From Callorhinus ursinus (lineage: Eukaryota > Chordata > Mammalia > Carnivora > Otariidae): a stretch of DNA of 64,000 bases. A program made the position numbers and the translations under genes. The stretch is from assembly GCF_003265705.1 (NCBI RefSeq), contig NW_020313044.1, positions 1,941,223-2,005,222 on the forward strand. The letters run 5' to 3'. Position 1 is the first letter of the stretch. The number at the start of each line of letters is the position of its first letter. A model generated the notes under the pieces. It made no database searches and was not told the DNA's origin. It saw nothing but the letters and a program-made list of their open reading frames with translations. Positions 1 to 10,758 of this stretch are shown here, in pieces.

Positions 1-224
1 CATCTGCACTATGGAGCTTGAAGTGAGGGAGTGCCCCCTATATATTGCTTCATATTATAAGTCAAAAGTTAATTTTCTTTTATCCTGTAGGAAACTTGCT
101 AGCATAATTTTATTTCTAAAAATGTAAGAAACAGTTGGTGTGTGAGCAGTGATCATGTTCCAGATAGGTTAAATAATTGGAGAAAGTAGATGGGAAAGTG
201 GAAGGGACACAGAAGTATTTGTTG

Positions 225-390
225 AGCTCTGCATTCATTACCTCTGTTTTCAAAACAACCCAGTGCACTGAGATACGGTATTCTCCATTTTACAGAAGAC
301 TAAACAGGTAGACATGAAGCAACCCAAATTCACACAGGTGCCAAGTAGCAAAGTTGGGATTCAAGCCCAGTTCCAACGCCTTGTTTGATC
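225..390 (-). repeat. MIR relic
   Basis: Shows the reverse-strand MIR pattern: a ccattttacagaagactaaaca core, then an acacaggtgccaagtagcaaag stretch, then ttgggattcaagccc. Strongly diverged, as expected for an ancient tRNA-derived SINE. Confidence 0.65.
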
Positions 391-1065
391 TATACCATAT
401 GGTATTCTGGGAGAATAGAGTGTATTCATTAACATCACTTTGTAACCTTCTGTATTTTAAAGGAGAGCAACATAACAGAGTATCTCATTTACTGCTCTCC
501 AAAGAAGAAAAACCAATCCTTTCTTTCTATTTTTTGTCTCTCTCTCCTACACCCTGCTACCCCACACTGTTTACAAGCATATTCTTTTCCTGTAATTTTA
601 TAAAAAGTTGGATTGCATTCAAGGGAGTTCGCTTAAGTTATTTGATGCTTCCGAAAGGCCTTGATCTTGTCCCGTTCTAATGTAGAATTGTCGGGCTTTT
701 GGTTTATTTCCTTTACAATTGCCCCTTGTCCTTGTTTTGAACTCCAGAATAGCTTAACTTCTATCCCCAGCTTAGTTGGGGGAAAACACCAGGGAATGGG
801 CATGTTGTCAGTTCTGATTTCATGGCAGATAGAACAGTACTAGGGGTTCTCTTAAATTTCATCTCTTTCATATCCTAGTAAATACCTCCTGCAGTGTGGA
901 GTTGATTGGAGACAATTGGGACAAGGCCAGAGGACCCAGTTACATTTTCAGCCTTTACTGCTGACCGTGTGACTTTGGACAGATTGCCTGTCTGCTGCAG
1001 TTTTCTCAGTTTGCCTTGTGTGCGGAAAGAAGACTTTTGTTAACTCTTAAAAAGTGTGCTCTGTT

Positions 1066-1260
1066 GGGGCGCCTGGGTGGCTCAGTGGGTTCAGTGTCCA
1101 CCTTCAACTCAGGTCATGATCCCAGGGTCCTGGGGTTGAGTCCCACGTTGGGCTCCCTGCTCATCTGGGAACCTGCTTCTTCCTCTGTCTGCCGCTCCTC
1201 CTGCTTGTGCTCTTTCTCTCTCTCTGTTAAATAAAAAAACAAAATCTTAAAAAAAAAAAA
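1066..1260 (+). repeat. Can-SINE (SINEC)
   Basis: Has the full head ggggcgcctgggtggctcagt, which contains the pol III A-box of the ancestral tRNA, then the gatcccagggtcctgggg body, a CT-rich run and an AAAATCTT-A(n) tail. Flanking near-duplicates gtgctctgt (1056-1064) and atgctctgt (1264-1272) look like the target-site duplication. Confidence 0.95.
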
Positions 1261-2287
1261 GGTATGCTCTGTAAACTAAACAGTTATATTTTATTATTCT
1301 TAAAGAATTCTTGATTCTTTTTATTTTTTTAAAATTTAATAAACATTTCATATCAGTCTTAGTGTCATGTTCCTTTTAGAGAGATGACCATTCAGCAGAG
1401 CCTGAGGACCTTGTTTTTAGCTAGTGGCTTATTTACATATTTGTTCATAGTTCTGTGAGTAGAGAAAATGTGAGGGTTTTATTCCACCACACAGTATATT
1501 TCTGATGTATATTTTTATTACTAATACTGTTAGCTGTGAAGTTAAAGATTTGTCATGGCTTTGAGCTAAAAGAGATTAAGGCAGATGTATATGTACTTAA
1601 TTTGCTTTCTTCTTTCCACTTATTTGTTGTCATTTTGCCTGATTTTAGTCTGTAATTATAGGCTAGCTGTAGAAGGCTTGAGGCTATTGAAGAGGAACTT
1701 GTGTGGGAGTGAGAATTTAGGAGGAGGAGGTTTTTGTGAAAGATTAGAGTTGGTGAAAACTTGGGGGATTAATACAGTGAGGATAAGTGATTAAAATTAT
1801 ATTTAAAATTATCTACAAGATCTGTCCATTTGAATGTAAGCTAATTATTAAAGAATTTTGATTCATTTTAGACGGACTATAATTTTAAGAATCTACTTTA
1901 AGTTCATCCTATTTGGCCTAATCTGGGCCTTTTCTTCTACCTACAATTTTATTTACCCCAGGTTAACTCTTTTTCATTTCCAGTAGCAGCTGATTTCGAG
2001 TTTATTCCACTCTCCCGCCAACCCTCACTTCCTTTTCCACCCTGCTCAATTTTTAGGATAGCCTAACTTACTGCTTCTGAGCAAATGAGATTATCCAACA
2101 GTGCTGAGCTTCATACTGCCTGGAAGCCGAACTCTTGCTACCTCTGCTTTCACTTATCTGAGGGTCCAAGAACCTCTTTTCCCCCCTTTCATGGCTATGT
2201 GTGTTCTGTCTGTGATCCAGAATCTTCATTCTTCACTTATGTATCTTTCGTGCTTTTTTGCCTTCCTTTCCTCCTTCATCTATCTAT

Positions 2288-2420
2288 AATTCCAGTAGCA
2301 ATAATAGATAGTATGGGAGTGCAGGCACTGTTCTAAGCACCTTGCTAAACATTTGTCTTTATCTCTGCAGCAGCCCTAGGAAGTAGATAGACAATCCTTA
2401 CTTTTGCAAGGTTCCAATAT
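2288..2420 (-). repeat. MIR fragment
   Basis: Partial reverse-strand MIR: gcactgttctaagcaccttgc followed by cagcagccctaggaagtagat. The part carrying the tRNA-like head is missing. Confidence 0.5.
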
Positions 2421-2466
2421 GTACAAATTTCACTTACACAGTTTAGTTAAATAATACCGGTCATCC

Positions 2467-2667
2467 GGAATGCCTTGGTGGCTCATTCAGTTGGCATCTG
2501 ACTCTTGATATTGGCTCAGGTCATGATCTATGAGGGGGTCGTGAGATCGAGCCCCGTGTGGGGCTCTGTGCTCGGCGTGGAGTCTGCTTGGGATTCTCTC
2601 TCCCTCTCCTTCTGCCCTTCCCCCTGCTCATACTCTCTCTAAATAAATAAAATCTTAAAAAAAAAAA
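2467..2667 (+). repeat. Can-SINE, diverged subfamily
   Basis: Head ggaatgccttggtggctcattc, body with tcaggtcatgatctatgaggg and tail aaataaataaaatctt-A(11). Flanked by ataccggtc and ataccagtc. The body reads 'tctgactcttgatattggctc', an older subfamily than most copies here. Confidence 0.9.
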
Positions 2668-3115
2668 TACCAGTCCCCCACCAACATGGTTCCAATTTTA
2701 GTTACCATGGTAACTAAACTGTGAGTGAATACATTAACTGAGTGAATGCATGGAATATGGACTTGGTTGCTAGCTCTTAAGGGTACAAACCACTACATAA
2801 ATAACAATGCGCATTATGATCACTGAGCAGTCATATCCCTTCTTTCAAGTTTTCTTAGTAATTGGTCACTGTGCAGCTGTTTAGCTCATTCTGTGTGTGG
2901 TTGTGTTGCCTCCTTATCTCGTAGTGATAAACCCAACATGAACCCTTTTACAAAAAGGGATCATTGAAAGAACAAATTTGCTAACAAAATGGAAGTGCAG
3001 CAAAGAAACAGAAAGTGATAAACCTGGAATTTAAATTTGAATAGAATGTAAATTAAGTTAAAGAAGAAATAGCTGACTAGATATGTTGACACCACTGCTG
3101 TTTAAAGAGACTCTA

Positions 3116-3348
3116 GGGGCACCTGAGTGGTGTAGTCCGTTAAGTAGGCGATTCTTGGTTTCAGCTCAGGCCCTGATCTCAGGGTCCTGAGATTGAGCCC
3201 TGTGTGGGGCTCAGCACAGAGTCGGCTTGAGATTCTTTCCCTCTGCCCCCTCCCCCACCCCCCACTTGCACACTCCCACACTCCCACACTCACACGTGCC
3301 CTTTCTCTTTCATATAAATAAATAGAAAAATCTAACAGGAAAAAAAAA
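3116..3348 (+). repeat. Can-SINE, older copy with long CT/CA region
   Basis: Starts ggggcacctgagtggtgtag and contains gattcttggtttcagctcagg. It has an expanded C-rich/cacactcccacact stretch (about 3250-3300) and ends in an A-run into which the next SINE is inserted head-first. Confidence 0.85.
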
Positions 3349-3509
3349 GGGGCGCCCGGGTGGCTCAGTCAGTTAAGCGGCTGCCTTTTGCTCAGGTCAT
3401 GATCTCAGGGTCCTGGGATTGAGCCCTGTGTCGGGACTCCCTGTTCAGTGGTGGGTCTGCTTCTCCCTCTCTCAAATAAATAAATAAATAAAATCTTTAA
3501 AAAAAAAAA
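3349..3509 (+). repeat. Can-SINE inserted in the A-tail of the preceding SINE
   Basis: Head ggggcgcccgggtggctcagt begins directly after the A-tail of the 3116 element. The CT-rich part is nearly absent (cttctccctctctcaaataaa), so the copy is only about 160 bp. Confidence 0.9.
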
Positions 3510-3978
3510 GAAAAGAAAATTACTTTTGAGTAGCTCTCTTACAAAGAAAAAACACTAATTCTCATCGTTCATAATGTTTTAAGTTACAATGTATTAAATA
3601 AATATTGTACTTTTTTTCCCATTTCCCTGGACATTTATGATTAGTAGTAAAGGAGCTTTTAGCATTTTGTCAAAAAATGTTTAAGTTCACAGGATAATCA
3701 TAATTTTCCTATTAAGATTATTTTGCAGCGTTACAGCTTGCATGGTTATTTTTATGGACCTCTACTACTGTGCAAGGTGAGGATCACCTGTATTATCTCT
3801 GTTTTATAGTTGTGGAAAGTGAGATCTGTTTAGTGGTGAAGCTACAGTTTCTGTCTGTGTGACTTCGAATTTTACCATCCTGTTCTTTCCCATTATACTG
3901 CTACCCATCTACACACACACACAGAAAAAAATTTCTTTAATAGGGCCTTGACTTCTCTTTCTGGTTGCAGACCAGATT

Positions 3979-4175
3979 TTTTTTTTTTTTTAAAGATTTT
4001 ATTTATTTGACAGAGAGAGAGACAGCGAGAGAGGGAACATAAGCAGGGGGAGTGGGAGAGGGAGAAGCAGGCTCTCCGCCGAGGAGGGAGCCTGATGTGG
4101 GGCTCGATCCCAGGACCCTGGGATCATGACCCGAGCTGAAGGCAGACGCCTAATGACCAAGCCACCCAGGTGCAC
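3979..4175 (-). repeat. Can-SINE, outer member of a tandem pair
   Basis: T-run, aaagattttatttatttgacag, GA-rich region, caggaccctgggatcatgacc and terminal gccacccaggtgcac. It is followed by (tttg)n and a second SINE; the pair shares one outer target-site duplication. Confidence 0.92.
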
Positions 4176-4193
4176 TGGTTTGTTTGTTTGTTT

Positions 4194-4393
4194 GTTTTTT
4201 TTTTAAGATTTTATTTATTTATTTGACAGAGAGAGAGACAGCAAGCCAGGGAACACAAGCAGGGGGAGTGGGAGAGGGAGAAGCAAACTTCCCACCGAGC
4301 AGGGAGCCCGATGCAGGGCTGGATCCCAGGACTCTGGGATCGTGACCTGAGCTGAAGGCAAGAAGCTTCACGACTGAGCCACCCAGTCGCCCC
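4194..4393 (-). repeat. Can-SINE, inner member of a tandem pair
   Basis: T-run through to gagccacccagtcgcccc. The 13-bp duplication tgcagaccagatt occurs at 3966-3978 and 4394-4406, enclosing this element and the 3979 copy. This one therefore inserted first and the other landed in its tail. Confidence 0.93.
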
Positions 4394-4676
4394 TGCAGAC
4401 CAGATTCTTGAAAGAGCAGTCTTGTTCTGTTACCCTTGAAATCTGCCTTTTGCACCTCCCACAAAGTTGCTCCTCCTCATTCCCTCCTTGACAGATGTAC
4501 TGCCTTCCTTGGCTTTCCAGGATCATTTTAGTGTATATGTGTCCTAGGTCCTTTGAGCTGGTGTTTCCTCTGCTTGGAATGATTTAAGATAGCCAGATTG
4601 TTCCTTTGCTTCCTTTTTTAAGACTCTCCTCAAGTGGTGCCTTTTCAGTGAGGCCTGCCTTGATCCCCCTATTTTA

Positions 4677-4865
4677 TTTTTATTTTTTTTAAAGATTTTA
4701 TTTATTTGAGAGAGAATGAGAGAGAGCATGAGATGGGGGAGGGTCAGAGGGAGAAGCAGACTCCCTGCTCAGCAGGGAGCCCGATGCAGGACTCGATCCG
4801 GGGACTCCAGGATCATGACCCGAGCCGAAGGCAGTCGCTTAACCGACTGAGCCACCCAGGCGCCC
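4677..4865 (-). repeat. Can-SINE within L2
   Basis: Flanked by ccccctatttta at 4665-4676 and again right after the element (about 4867-4878). Ends in the complete aaccgactgagccacccaggcgccc. Confidence 0.94.
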
Positions 4866-5050
4866 ACCCCCTATTTTAAATTACGTATTATATCCCCACT
4901 CTCCTTGTCCTTTCTGTCAGTGCTGCTCCCTCTCACAAGTACTTTTGGTTCACCAACTATATAATTGATTTGATTGTTTATCATCTTCCCCTCCCATTAG
5001 AATGTAAGCTCTCTGGAGGCAAAGCTTTTTGTCTGGTTAATTAGTTAATT

Positions 5051-5269
5051 TATTATTTTTTAAAAGATTTTATTTTATTTATTTTAGAGAGAGAAGGACA
5101 GTGTGTGCGCACAGGGGAGAGGAGCAGAGGGAGAGGGACAAGCAGACTCCACTTTGGGCACAGAGCTCAATGTGGGGTTCGATGCAGGACTCAGTCTCAA
5201 AACCCTGTGATCATGACCTGAGCCCAAATCAAGAGTCAGACATTCAACTGACTGAGCCACCCAGGAGCC
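5051..5269 (-). repeat. Can-SINE within L2
   Basis: Flanked by ctggttaattagttaatt and ctggttagttaattt. Older subfamily with gacctgagcccaaatcaagagtcag, as in the 17153 and 26761 copies. Confidence 0.9.
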
Positions 5270-5499
5270 CCTGGTTAGTTAATTTCTATCCCAAGAGAGG
5301 TGCCTGGCTCCTAGAAGGTGTTCAGTAAACATTTGTTACAAGAAGGCATTAATTAATGTTCTTAAAGGTGGTTGTTGAACAAATGGGTGCTCTTGAAACA
5401 CGAAGACCCATTTCTCTGTCTTCTCATCTAGTTTTACTTAATAATAATTCTGCCAACCCTGTATTGTTTCCTAGTACAAGGTAACAAATGAGACATTTT

Positions 5500-5650
5500 A
5501 GATAGCTTATGTTAGTTGTCCCTCAGAGCAAAGTATTGTCTATACTTTGGAGAAGAGAAAACAGGCAGTGCAGTCCAGTCATAGCTGATCAGTGGGAAAG
5601 CCAAAACATAGGCTTATCTCCAACTTTAAGGCCTGTGCTCTTTCAGGTCA
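5500..5650 (-). repeat. Probable MIR relic
   Basis: Weak reverse-strand MIR pattern: actttggagaagagaaaacaggc, agctgatcagtgggaaagcc, and ctttaaggcctgtgctctttc at the right end. Too diverged to be certain. Confidence 0.4.
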
Positions 5651-6059
5651 CTGCATTTGATATTCTTTATCTCTTTATTGAGCCATAATTCACATTCCAT
5701 AATATTCACTCTTTTAAAGTGTACAGTTCAGTGGTTTTAGTATATTTACAAGGTTGTGAAGCCATTACTACTACATAATTCCAGAACATTTTCATTACTC
5801 CAGAAAGAAACCCCATACTTATTAGCAGTTAGTCCTCACTCTTTCTTTCTGCCCCACCTGCTGGCAACCACTAATCTGGCTTTTGTCTCTGGATTTACTT
5901 ATTGTGGACATTACACAAAAATGGAATAATACAATATGTGGCCTTTTGTGGCTGGTTTCTTTCACATAGTGTATGCTTAGAAGATTCATTCATGTAGCAT
6001 GTATCAGTACTTCATTCCTTTTTATGGTTAAATATTTGTACGGATGTATCACATACTCT

Positions 6060-6237
6060 TTTTTTTTTTAAGATTTTATTTACTTGAGAGAGAGAGAAAA
6101 TGAGTGGGGGGTGGAGGGAGAGGGAGAAGCAGGCTCCCTACCGAGCAGGGAGCCTGATGTGGGGCTGGATCCCAGGACCCCGGGTTCATGACCTGAGCTG
6201 AAGGCAGACGCTTAACGACTGAGCCACCCGGGCGCCC
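6060..6237 (-). repeat. Can-SINE nested in L1M
   Basis: T-run and aagattttatttacttgag through to gagccacccgggcgcccc. The L1M resumes directly after it (taccacattttcttatcc), with imperfect duplication of the insertion site (atcacatactctt/taccacattttctt). Confidence 0.93.
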
Positions 6238-6540
6238 CTATACCACATTTTCTTATCCATTCATTGGTAGATGGATGGATGTTTTGGTTGTTCTCACATT
6301 GCAGCTATTACGAGTAGTGCTGCTGTGAACATTTATGTGCAAGTTTTTGTGTAGACATTTGTTTTCAGTTGTTTTAGGAATATACCTAGAAGTGGAATTG
6401 CTGGATCATACGGTAACTCTACATTTAACCTTTTGAGGGCCTGCTAGACTGTTTTCCAAAGTCACTGCATCATTTTACATTCCCACCAGTGGAGTATGAC
6501 AGTTCCAGTTTCTCCACATTCCTCACCAGCATTTATATAT

Positions 6541-6728
6541 ATATTTTAATTTATTTATTTGACACAGAGAGAGACAGCGAGAGCAGGAACACAAGCAGGG
6601 GGAGTGGGAGAGGGAGAAGCAGGCTTCCTGCCGAGCAGGGAGCCAGATGCGGGGCTAGATCCCCAGGACCCTGGGATCATGACCTGAGAAGAAGGAAGAC
6701 GCTTCATGACTGAGCCACCCAGGCACCC
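6541..6728 (-). repeat. Can-SINE nested in L1M
   Basis: Bounded by caccagcattta at 6524-6535 and 6729-6740, a perfect duplication. Its AT part merges with tatatatttt at the left edge. Confidence 0.94.
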
Positions 6729-7025
6729 CACCAGCATTTATTATTATCTTTTTGATTTTAGCCATCCTAGTAGGTAAGAAGTGATACTCTGATTTCGTTA
6801 TGCATTGCCTTTATGTCTAATGAGGCTGAGCATGTTTTCATGTGCTTATTAGTTGTTCATCTTCTTTGGAGAGATGTCTGTGTCCTGCCTTTCTTTGCCT
6901 ATTTTAAATTGGATTTTCTTTTTATTAAGTCATAAGAGTTCTTTTTATATTGTGTCTACCAGATCCTTATTACATAAATGGTTTTCAGAAATTTTCTCCT
7001 TTTCTGTTGGTCTTTTCACTTTCTT

Positions 7026-7232
7026 TCTTTCTTTCTTTTTTTTTTAAAGATTTTGTTTATTCATTTGACAGAGAGAGGCAGTGAGAGAGGGAACACAAGC
7101 AGGGGGAGTGGGAGAGGGAGAAGCAGGCTTCCTGCTGAGCAGGGAGCCCGATGCGGGGCTCGATCCCAGGACCCTGAGATGATGACTCAAGCTGAAGGCA
7201 GTTGCTTAACGACTGAGCAACCTAGGCGCCCC
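7026..7232 (-). repeat. Can-SINE nested in L1M
   Basis: Perfect 16-bp duplication gtcttttcactttctt at 7010-7025 and 7234-7249. A short (ttc/tttc) run precedes the T-tail. Confidence 0.94.
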
Positions 7233-7933
7233 AGTCTTTTCACTTTCTTGATAGTGTCCTTTGAAGCATAGAAATTTCAAATTTTGATGATGTCACCCAG
7301 GCGCATCATCAAATCTTTTTTATCTTTTTTCTTCTGTTATTTGTCCTTTTGGTGTCATAGCTTAGAAACCATTGCCCAATCAGAGGCCATAAAGAGTTAT
7401 GTTAATGTTTCCTTCTAAGTGTCAATAATTGTAGTTCTTAAATTTAGGTTTAGATCTGTCCTGAAAGGGTATGATGTGAAATAGAGGTCCAACTTCATTC
7501 TTTTGCATGTGAATATCCATTTTCCCAGTACTATTTGTTTGAAAGACAATTTTTTCCCCATTGAATGGTCTTGGCAGCTTTGTTGAAAATTGACTATATT
7601 TCTAGATTCTTGATTCTTTTCCGTTGATCTGTATGTATGCATTTGATTTGTTTCTCTTGTCCAGTAGTCTTCATCCCCTACTTCTAATTCCACAGTCTCA
7701 GGCCACTTTTTTTTTTTTTTTTTTAATCTTCATACAGTGCTCTTACCCTTTTCTCCATTTTACTACAATCCTAGCTTGAAAACTTTGTCACCTTTGATGC
7801 TTTCTTTTTCCTCACTCTTTATAATCAAAGGTTATTATATCATTTGACTCCTGTCTTTATAATCTATTACTATTCTTTCCTGGCCTCTCACTGTGGCTTT
7901 CGGACTCATCTGTGTGGTCAGGTTTTATTTTAT

Positions 7934-8163
7934 TTTAATTTATTTTAATTTTTTAAACTTTCAACTTTTTAATTTTAATTTTTTAAAAATGTTATTTGAG
8001 AGAGAGAAAGAGAGAGAGAGAGATCATGAGCAGGGGAGAGGAGTAGAGGGAGAAGCAGTCTCCCCACTAAGCAGGGAGTCCAATGTTGGGCTCGATCCCA
8101 GGACCCTGGGATCATGACCTGAGCCCAAGCAGATGCTTAACCAAATGAGCCACCCGGGCGCCA
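7934..8163 (-). repeat. Can-SINE
   Basis: Flanked by ggtcaggttttattttat (7916-7933) and ggtcaggtttattttat (8164-8180). The tail side is AT-rich (ttaattttaattttttaaaaa). Confidence 0.92.
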
Positions 8164-8369
8164 GGTCAGGTTTATTTTATGTGCTTTTGTTGGGTTAATC
8201 CTATGTATGTATGACTTTGACTTCCTTCTTTGGCTCAGGAATTTTTTGTACTCTGTCCATGGCTTTTCCTTCCCCAGCTTCTGCCCTTTCTATACTCGTC
8301 CTTAAGTTCCCCGTTAGACTGGAGGACTCCACCTCCAAATATGCCTTCTTATTGTGTATCTCAGCTTGA

Positions 8370-8590
8370 TTAGTAGTTCTAACAGCATTGGCATTACAAA
8401 TCCTGGCTCTCCCCTTTACTATCAGGTAACTGTGATTAAGTTAGTTAACCTTTCTAAGCTTTAGTTGTCTCATTTGTAAAGAAGGGCCAATACCACCTGC
8501 TTTCTAGGTGATTTATAGGATTAAATACAATATGTAGAGTGCCGTAGAGTGGACATTTAATAAATGTTGGATATTATTATGTTGCTGTTC
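8370..8590 (+). repeat. MIR relic
   Basis: Forward MIR order: caaatcctggctctcccctttactatc, gttagttaacctttctaagctttagttgtctcatttgtaaa, aggattaaatacaatatgtagag, and tttaataaatgttgga at the end. Confidence 0.7.
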
Positions 8591-8950
8591 CTTTTGCTTG
8601 AGATGCTAACTCCCTTAATTCTAATGCCAAAAATTCTTCTTGTCCTTTTAGAGTAGAGTCCCTTTCAGAGTACATGTTTCCCATAAAATTGTTGCTGGCA
8701 TTTCACTTCTAATTCAGACTGGTTGTTAGTGCTTTCTCCTTTGAAACTCTGTGTACTTCTGTGTCTTTCGTATATATAGCCTGTGTGTTAAAATGCCACA
8801 TAATTTCTCTGTGATCACATTCTTCTTTTTCTGGATTATAAACCACTTGAAAGCAGAGATAGTCTTGTTCAGCTTTGTATCCCTGGCAGTGGATTGGTTT
8901 TAGTGTGTAGTAAGCTCTCAATACATAGGTGAGATTCCTTTTGTTGTATA
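8590..8950 (+). repeat. Probable L2 fragment
   Basis: The end follows the L2 3' pattern: ctggattataaaccacttgaaagcagagatagtcttgttcagctttgtatccctgg, then a 'gtagtaagctctcaataca' close. The remainder is too diverged to place. Confidence 0.45.
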
Positions 8951-8989
8951 AGACCAATATCTTATTTAATATTAATATTGTTTAAGGTA

Positions 8990-9290
8990 CATATCTTTTT
9001 CTACAAGGCTTTTGAGACAACTTCTTCATGAGTAAATAACTTTCCTACCATCTTCCCATACTACCTCGTCCACAGGGCTATTTTAATTCTGATCGCATTG
9101 TAATAGTCCTTGATTTGTGAGCCTTTTGAATCCAGGCTCTTTGTCTTAATGCGCCTTTAATTGTTTGCTTGTCTGTCTTTCCCCCCCTCCTGAGACTTCC
9201 ATGAGGACATGGGCTGTACCTAAATCAGACTTTGATATATAGTGGGTGCTCAAATATTTGTTGAATAAATAGATGAATGAATGAGCTCAT
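8990..9290 (+). repeat. L2 3' end
   Basis: Ends in the standard L2 close: cttccatgaggacatgggctgtacctaa, then tatagtgggtgctcaaatatttgttgaataaatagatgaatgaa. It follows another probable L2 piece in the same orientation. Confidence 0.65.
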
Positions 9291-10019
9291 TTAAGTATCA
9301 TATGATAACATTTTTAATGTTATGTATCCGTATAATCATTGCCATATATCTTTATCTTTCTATGTCTGTACCTTAGGTCTAGGAAAATTTTTTAACTATG
9401 AAACTCTTCTTTGTGAGTTATATCTGACCTTACATAGGCAGAGCTTGTCTTTACTCTTAATACTGTATGGTGCTTCTGAGCCCAACTGATACATGAATCT
9501 GAGACCGAATTTAACTTTTTTCCCCCTAAGCTCATGTGCTGTAGCTAAATTTGAGAGGAGAAATTTGGTAGGACTCTTCAAAAGTCAGTAGGCTTCTTGA
9601 GAGTGTACTTTTTATATTAGTGGAAGAGGTTGAGTGAATGGCCTTTCAGGCTTTAATCTGGAATGGACACATTCAGCCAAGGGAGGGAGTAATTGCTTTT
9701 CCAGGAATCCAAAGATAGTCACCATATAGGTACTGTCCATATAACTGGTAGAACAGACACAGTCCTGGCCCTCCATGTGCTTAAGCTATAAGAGAAGAGG
9801 GGCAGTAGTCACTTGAAATGATAATTAGTAGAAATGAATGACAAAAAGTGTTGTTATTTTACAAGTTTCTAAGAAACGTTATAAAGAAATTCTTAGTATT
9901 TTTGAATTTAGGGGATTGTATAATATAACCTCAGATATTCCCAATAACTATACTAAATGTATGTTTTTAGTGTAATTTTTAAAATTATGGATATAATGCC
10001 TGTTACAGAAAATGTTTTT

Positions 10020-10300
10020 ATTAGTACAAAATAATGTAAAGAGTCAGGTTATAACCTAGTATAACTTGCCTTTGCATTCCCGGCTTTTTTCTCTTTTTTA
10101 AAAACACATTACATATATTTATCATTTTGTTTTCTTTATGCTTATGGTTTCATCATAAACGTTAACATTTTTTCATATATATGTTAATATTTGCATAATA
10201 GTCAATTGTAGGATATAACATAATTTACTTCACCAGATGCTTATTGTTGAGCATTTGAGCTGTTGTCATTGTTTTACTATGAGGAAAGTGAATGAGTCAT
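10020..10300. repeat. Possible L1M-derived relic
   Basis: AT-rich stretch with taacatttttcatatatatgttaat, aattgtaggatataacataatttac and ttgttgagcatttgagctg, in the style of old L1 3' tails. Weak. Confidence 0.3.
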
Positions 10301-10500
10301 CGACTCAAGTTTGTCTTTTCATATGCCAGTAAGTCTCTCTTGAGGTGGTTAATGAAGTGTGGCGGTCCTTCATGATGGTTGCTGTATTTCTGGATCATTC
10401 TGTGGATGTGAGGGTAGATCACATTAGATCCATTTTTTTTTCCCCACTGAAACCCGCGCCCCCCCCCATACATGTAATGCTCCTTTTGGGAAAGAAGTGT

Positions 10501-10680
10501 CTTTTTTAAGATTTTATTTACTTGAGAGAGCGCACGTGAGGAGGAGCAGAGGGAGAGGGAGCAGGAGAAGCAGACGCCCCACTGAGCGGGGGAGCCCCAA
10601 GTGGCGCCTGATCCCAGGACCCTGAGATCATGACCTGAGCTGAAGGCAGAGGCTCAACCACTGAGCCACCCAGGCACACC
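10501..10680 (-). repeat. Can-SINE
   Basis: Flanked by gggaaagaagtgtctttttt and tggaaagaagtgttttt (10681 onward). Terminates in gagccacccaggcacacc, a slightly mutated head. Confidence 0.9.
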
Positions 10681-10705
10681 CTGGAAAGAAGTGTTTTTAA
10701 GGCTC

Positions 10706-10708
<3 letters not shown>

Positions 10709-10756
<48 letters not shown>
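10709..10756. repeat. (GT)24 microsatellite
   Basis: Uninterrupted GT dinucleotide run of about 48 bp, 226 bp upstream of the exon 4 acceptor. Likely length-polymorphic. Confidence 0.97.

Positions 10757-10758
<2 letters not shown>

Larger units (their letters stand above)
4540..5345 (+). repeat. L2 3' end interrupted by two Can-SINEs
   Basis: After removing the two SINEs, the sequence reads like an L2 3' end: ttcctctgcttggaatg, gaggcctgccttgatcccc, then cccattagaatgtaagctctctggaggcaaagc, and finally ggtgcctggctcctagaaggtgttcagtaaacatttgtt. Confidence 0.75.
5655..7690 (-). repeat. L1M-type LINE fragment, antisense, with three SINEs inside
   Basis: On the + strand it reads as the reverse complement of an old L1 3' region: ttcccaccagtggagtatgac, aagtggaattgctggatcata, ttgattttagccatcctagtagg, aatgaggctgagcatgttttcatg and ggtcttggcagctttgttgaaaa. 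It is broken at 6060-6237, 6541-6728 and 7026-7232 by Can-SINEs but collinear across all three. No coding capacity remains. Confidence 0.85.

Noticed and set aside
1066..1100. tRNA-like A-box and possible tRNA gene
   Set aside because: The A-box belongs to the SINE head; no complete cloverleaf or intact B-box at tRNA spacing was found in any copy.
1016..1234. Open frames with a recurring peptide (GRLGGSV..SGHDPRVLG..) here and at 4219-4464(-), 34134-34427(-), 37598-37801(-) and 60745-61068(-)
   Set aside because: They are translations of Can-SINEs in one frame; the same peptide recurs wherever a SINE lies on that strand.
6978..7271. 97-codon frame with GNTSRGSGRGRSRLPAEQGARCGARS
   Set aside because: This is the other-strand reading of the SINE at 7026-7232 and recurs at 6489, 16272, 37120 and 42640.
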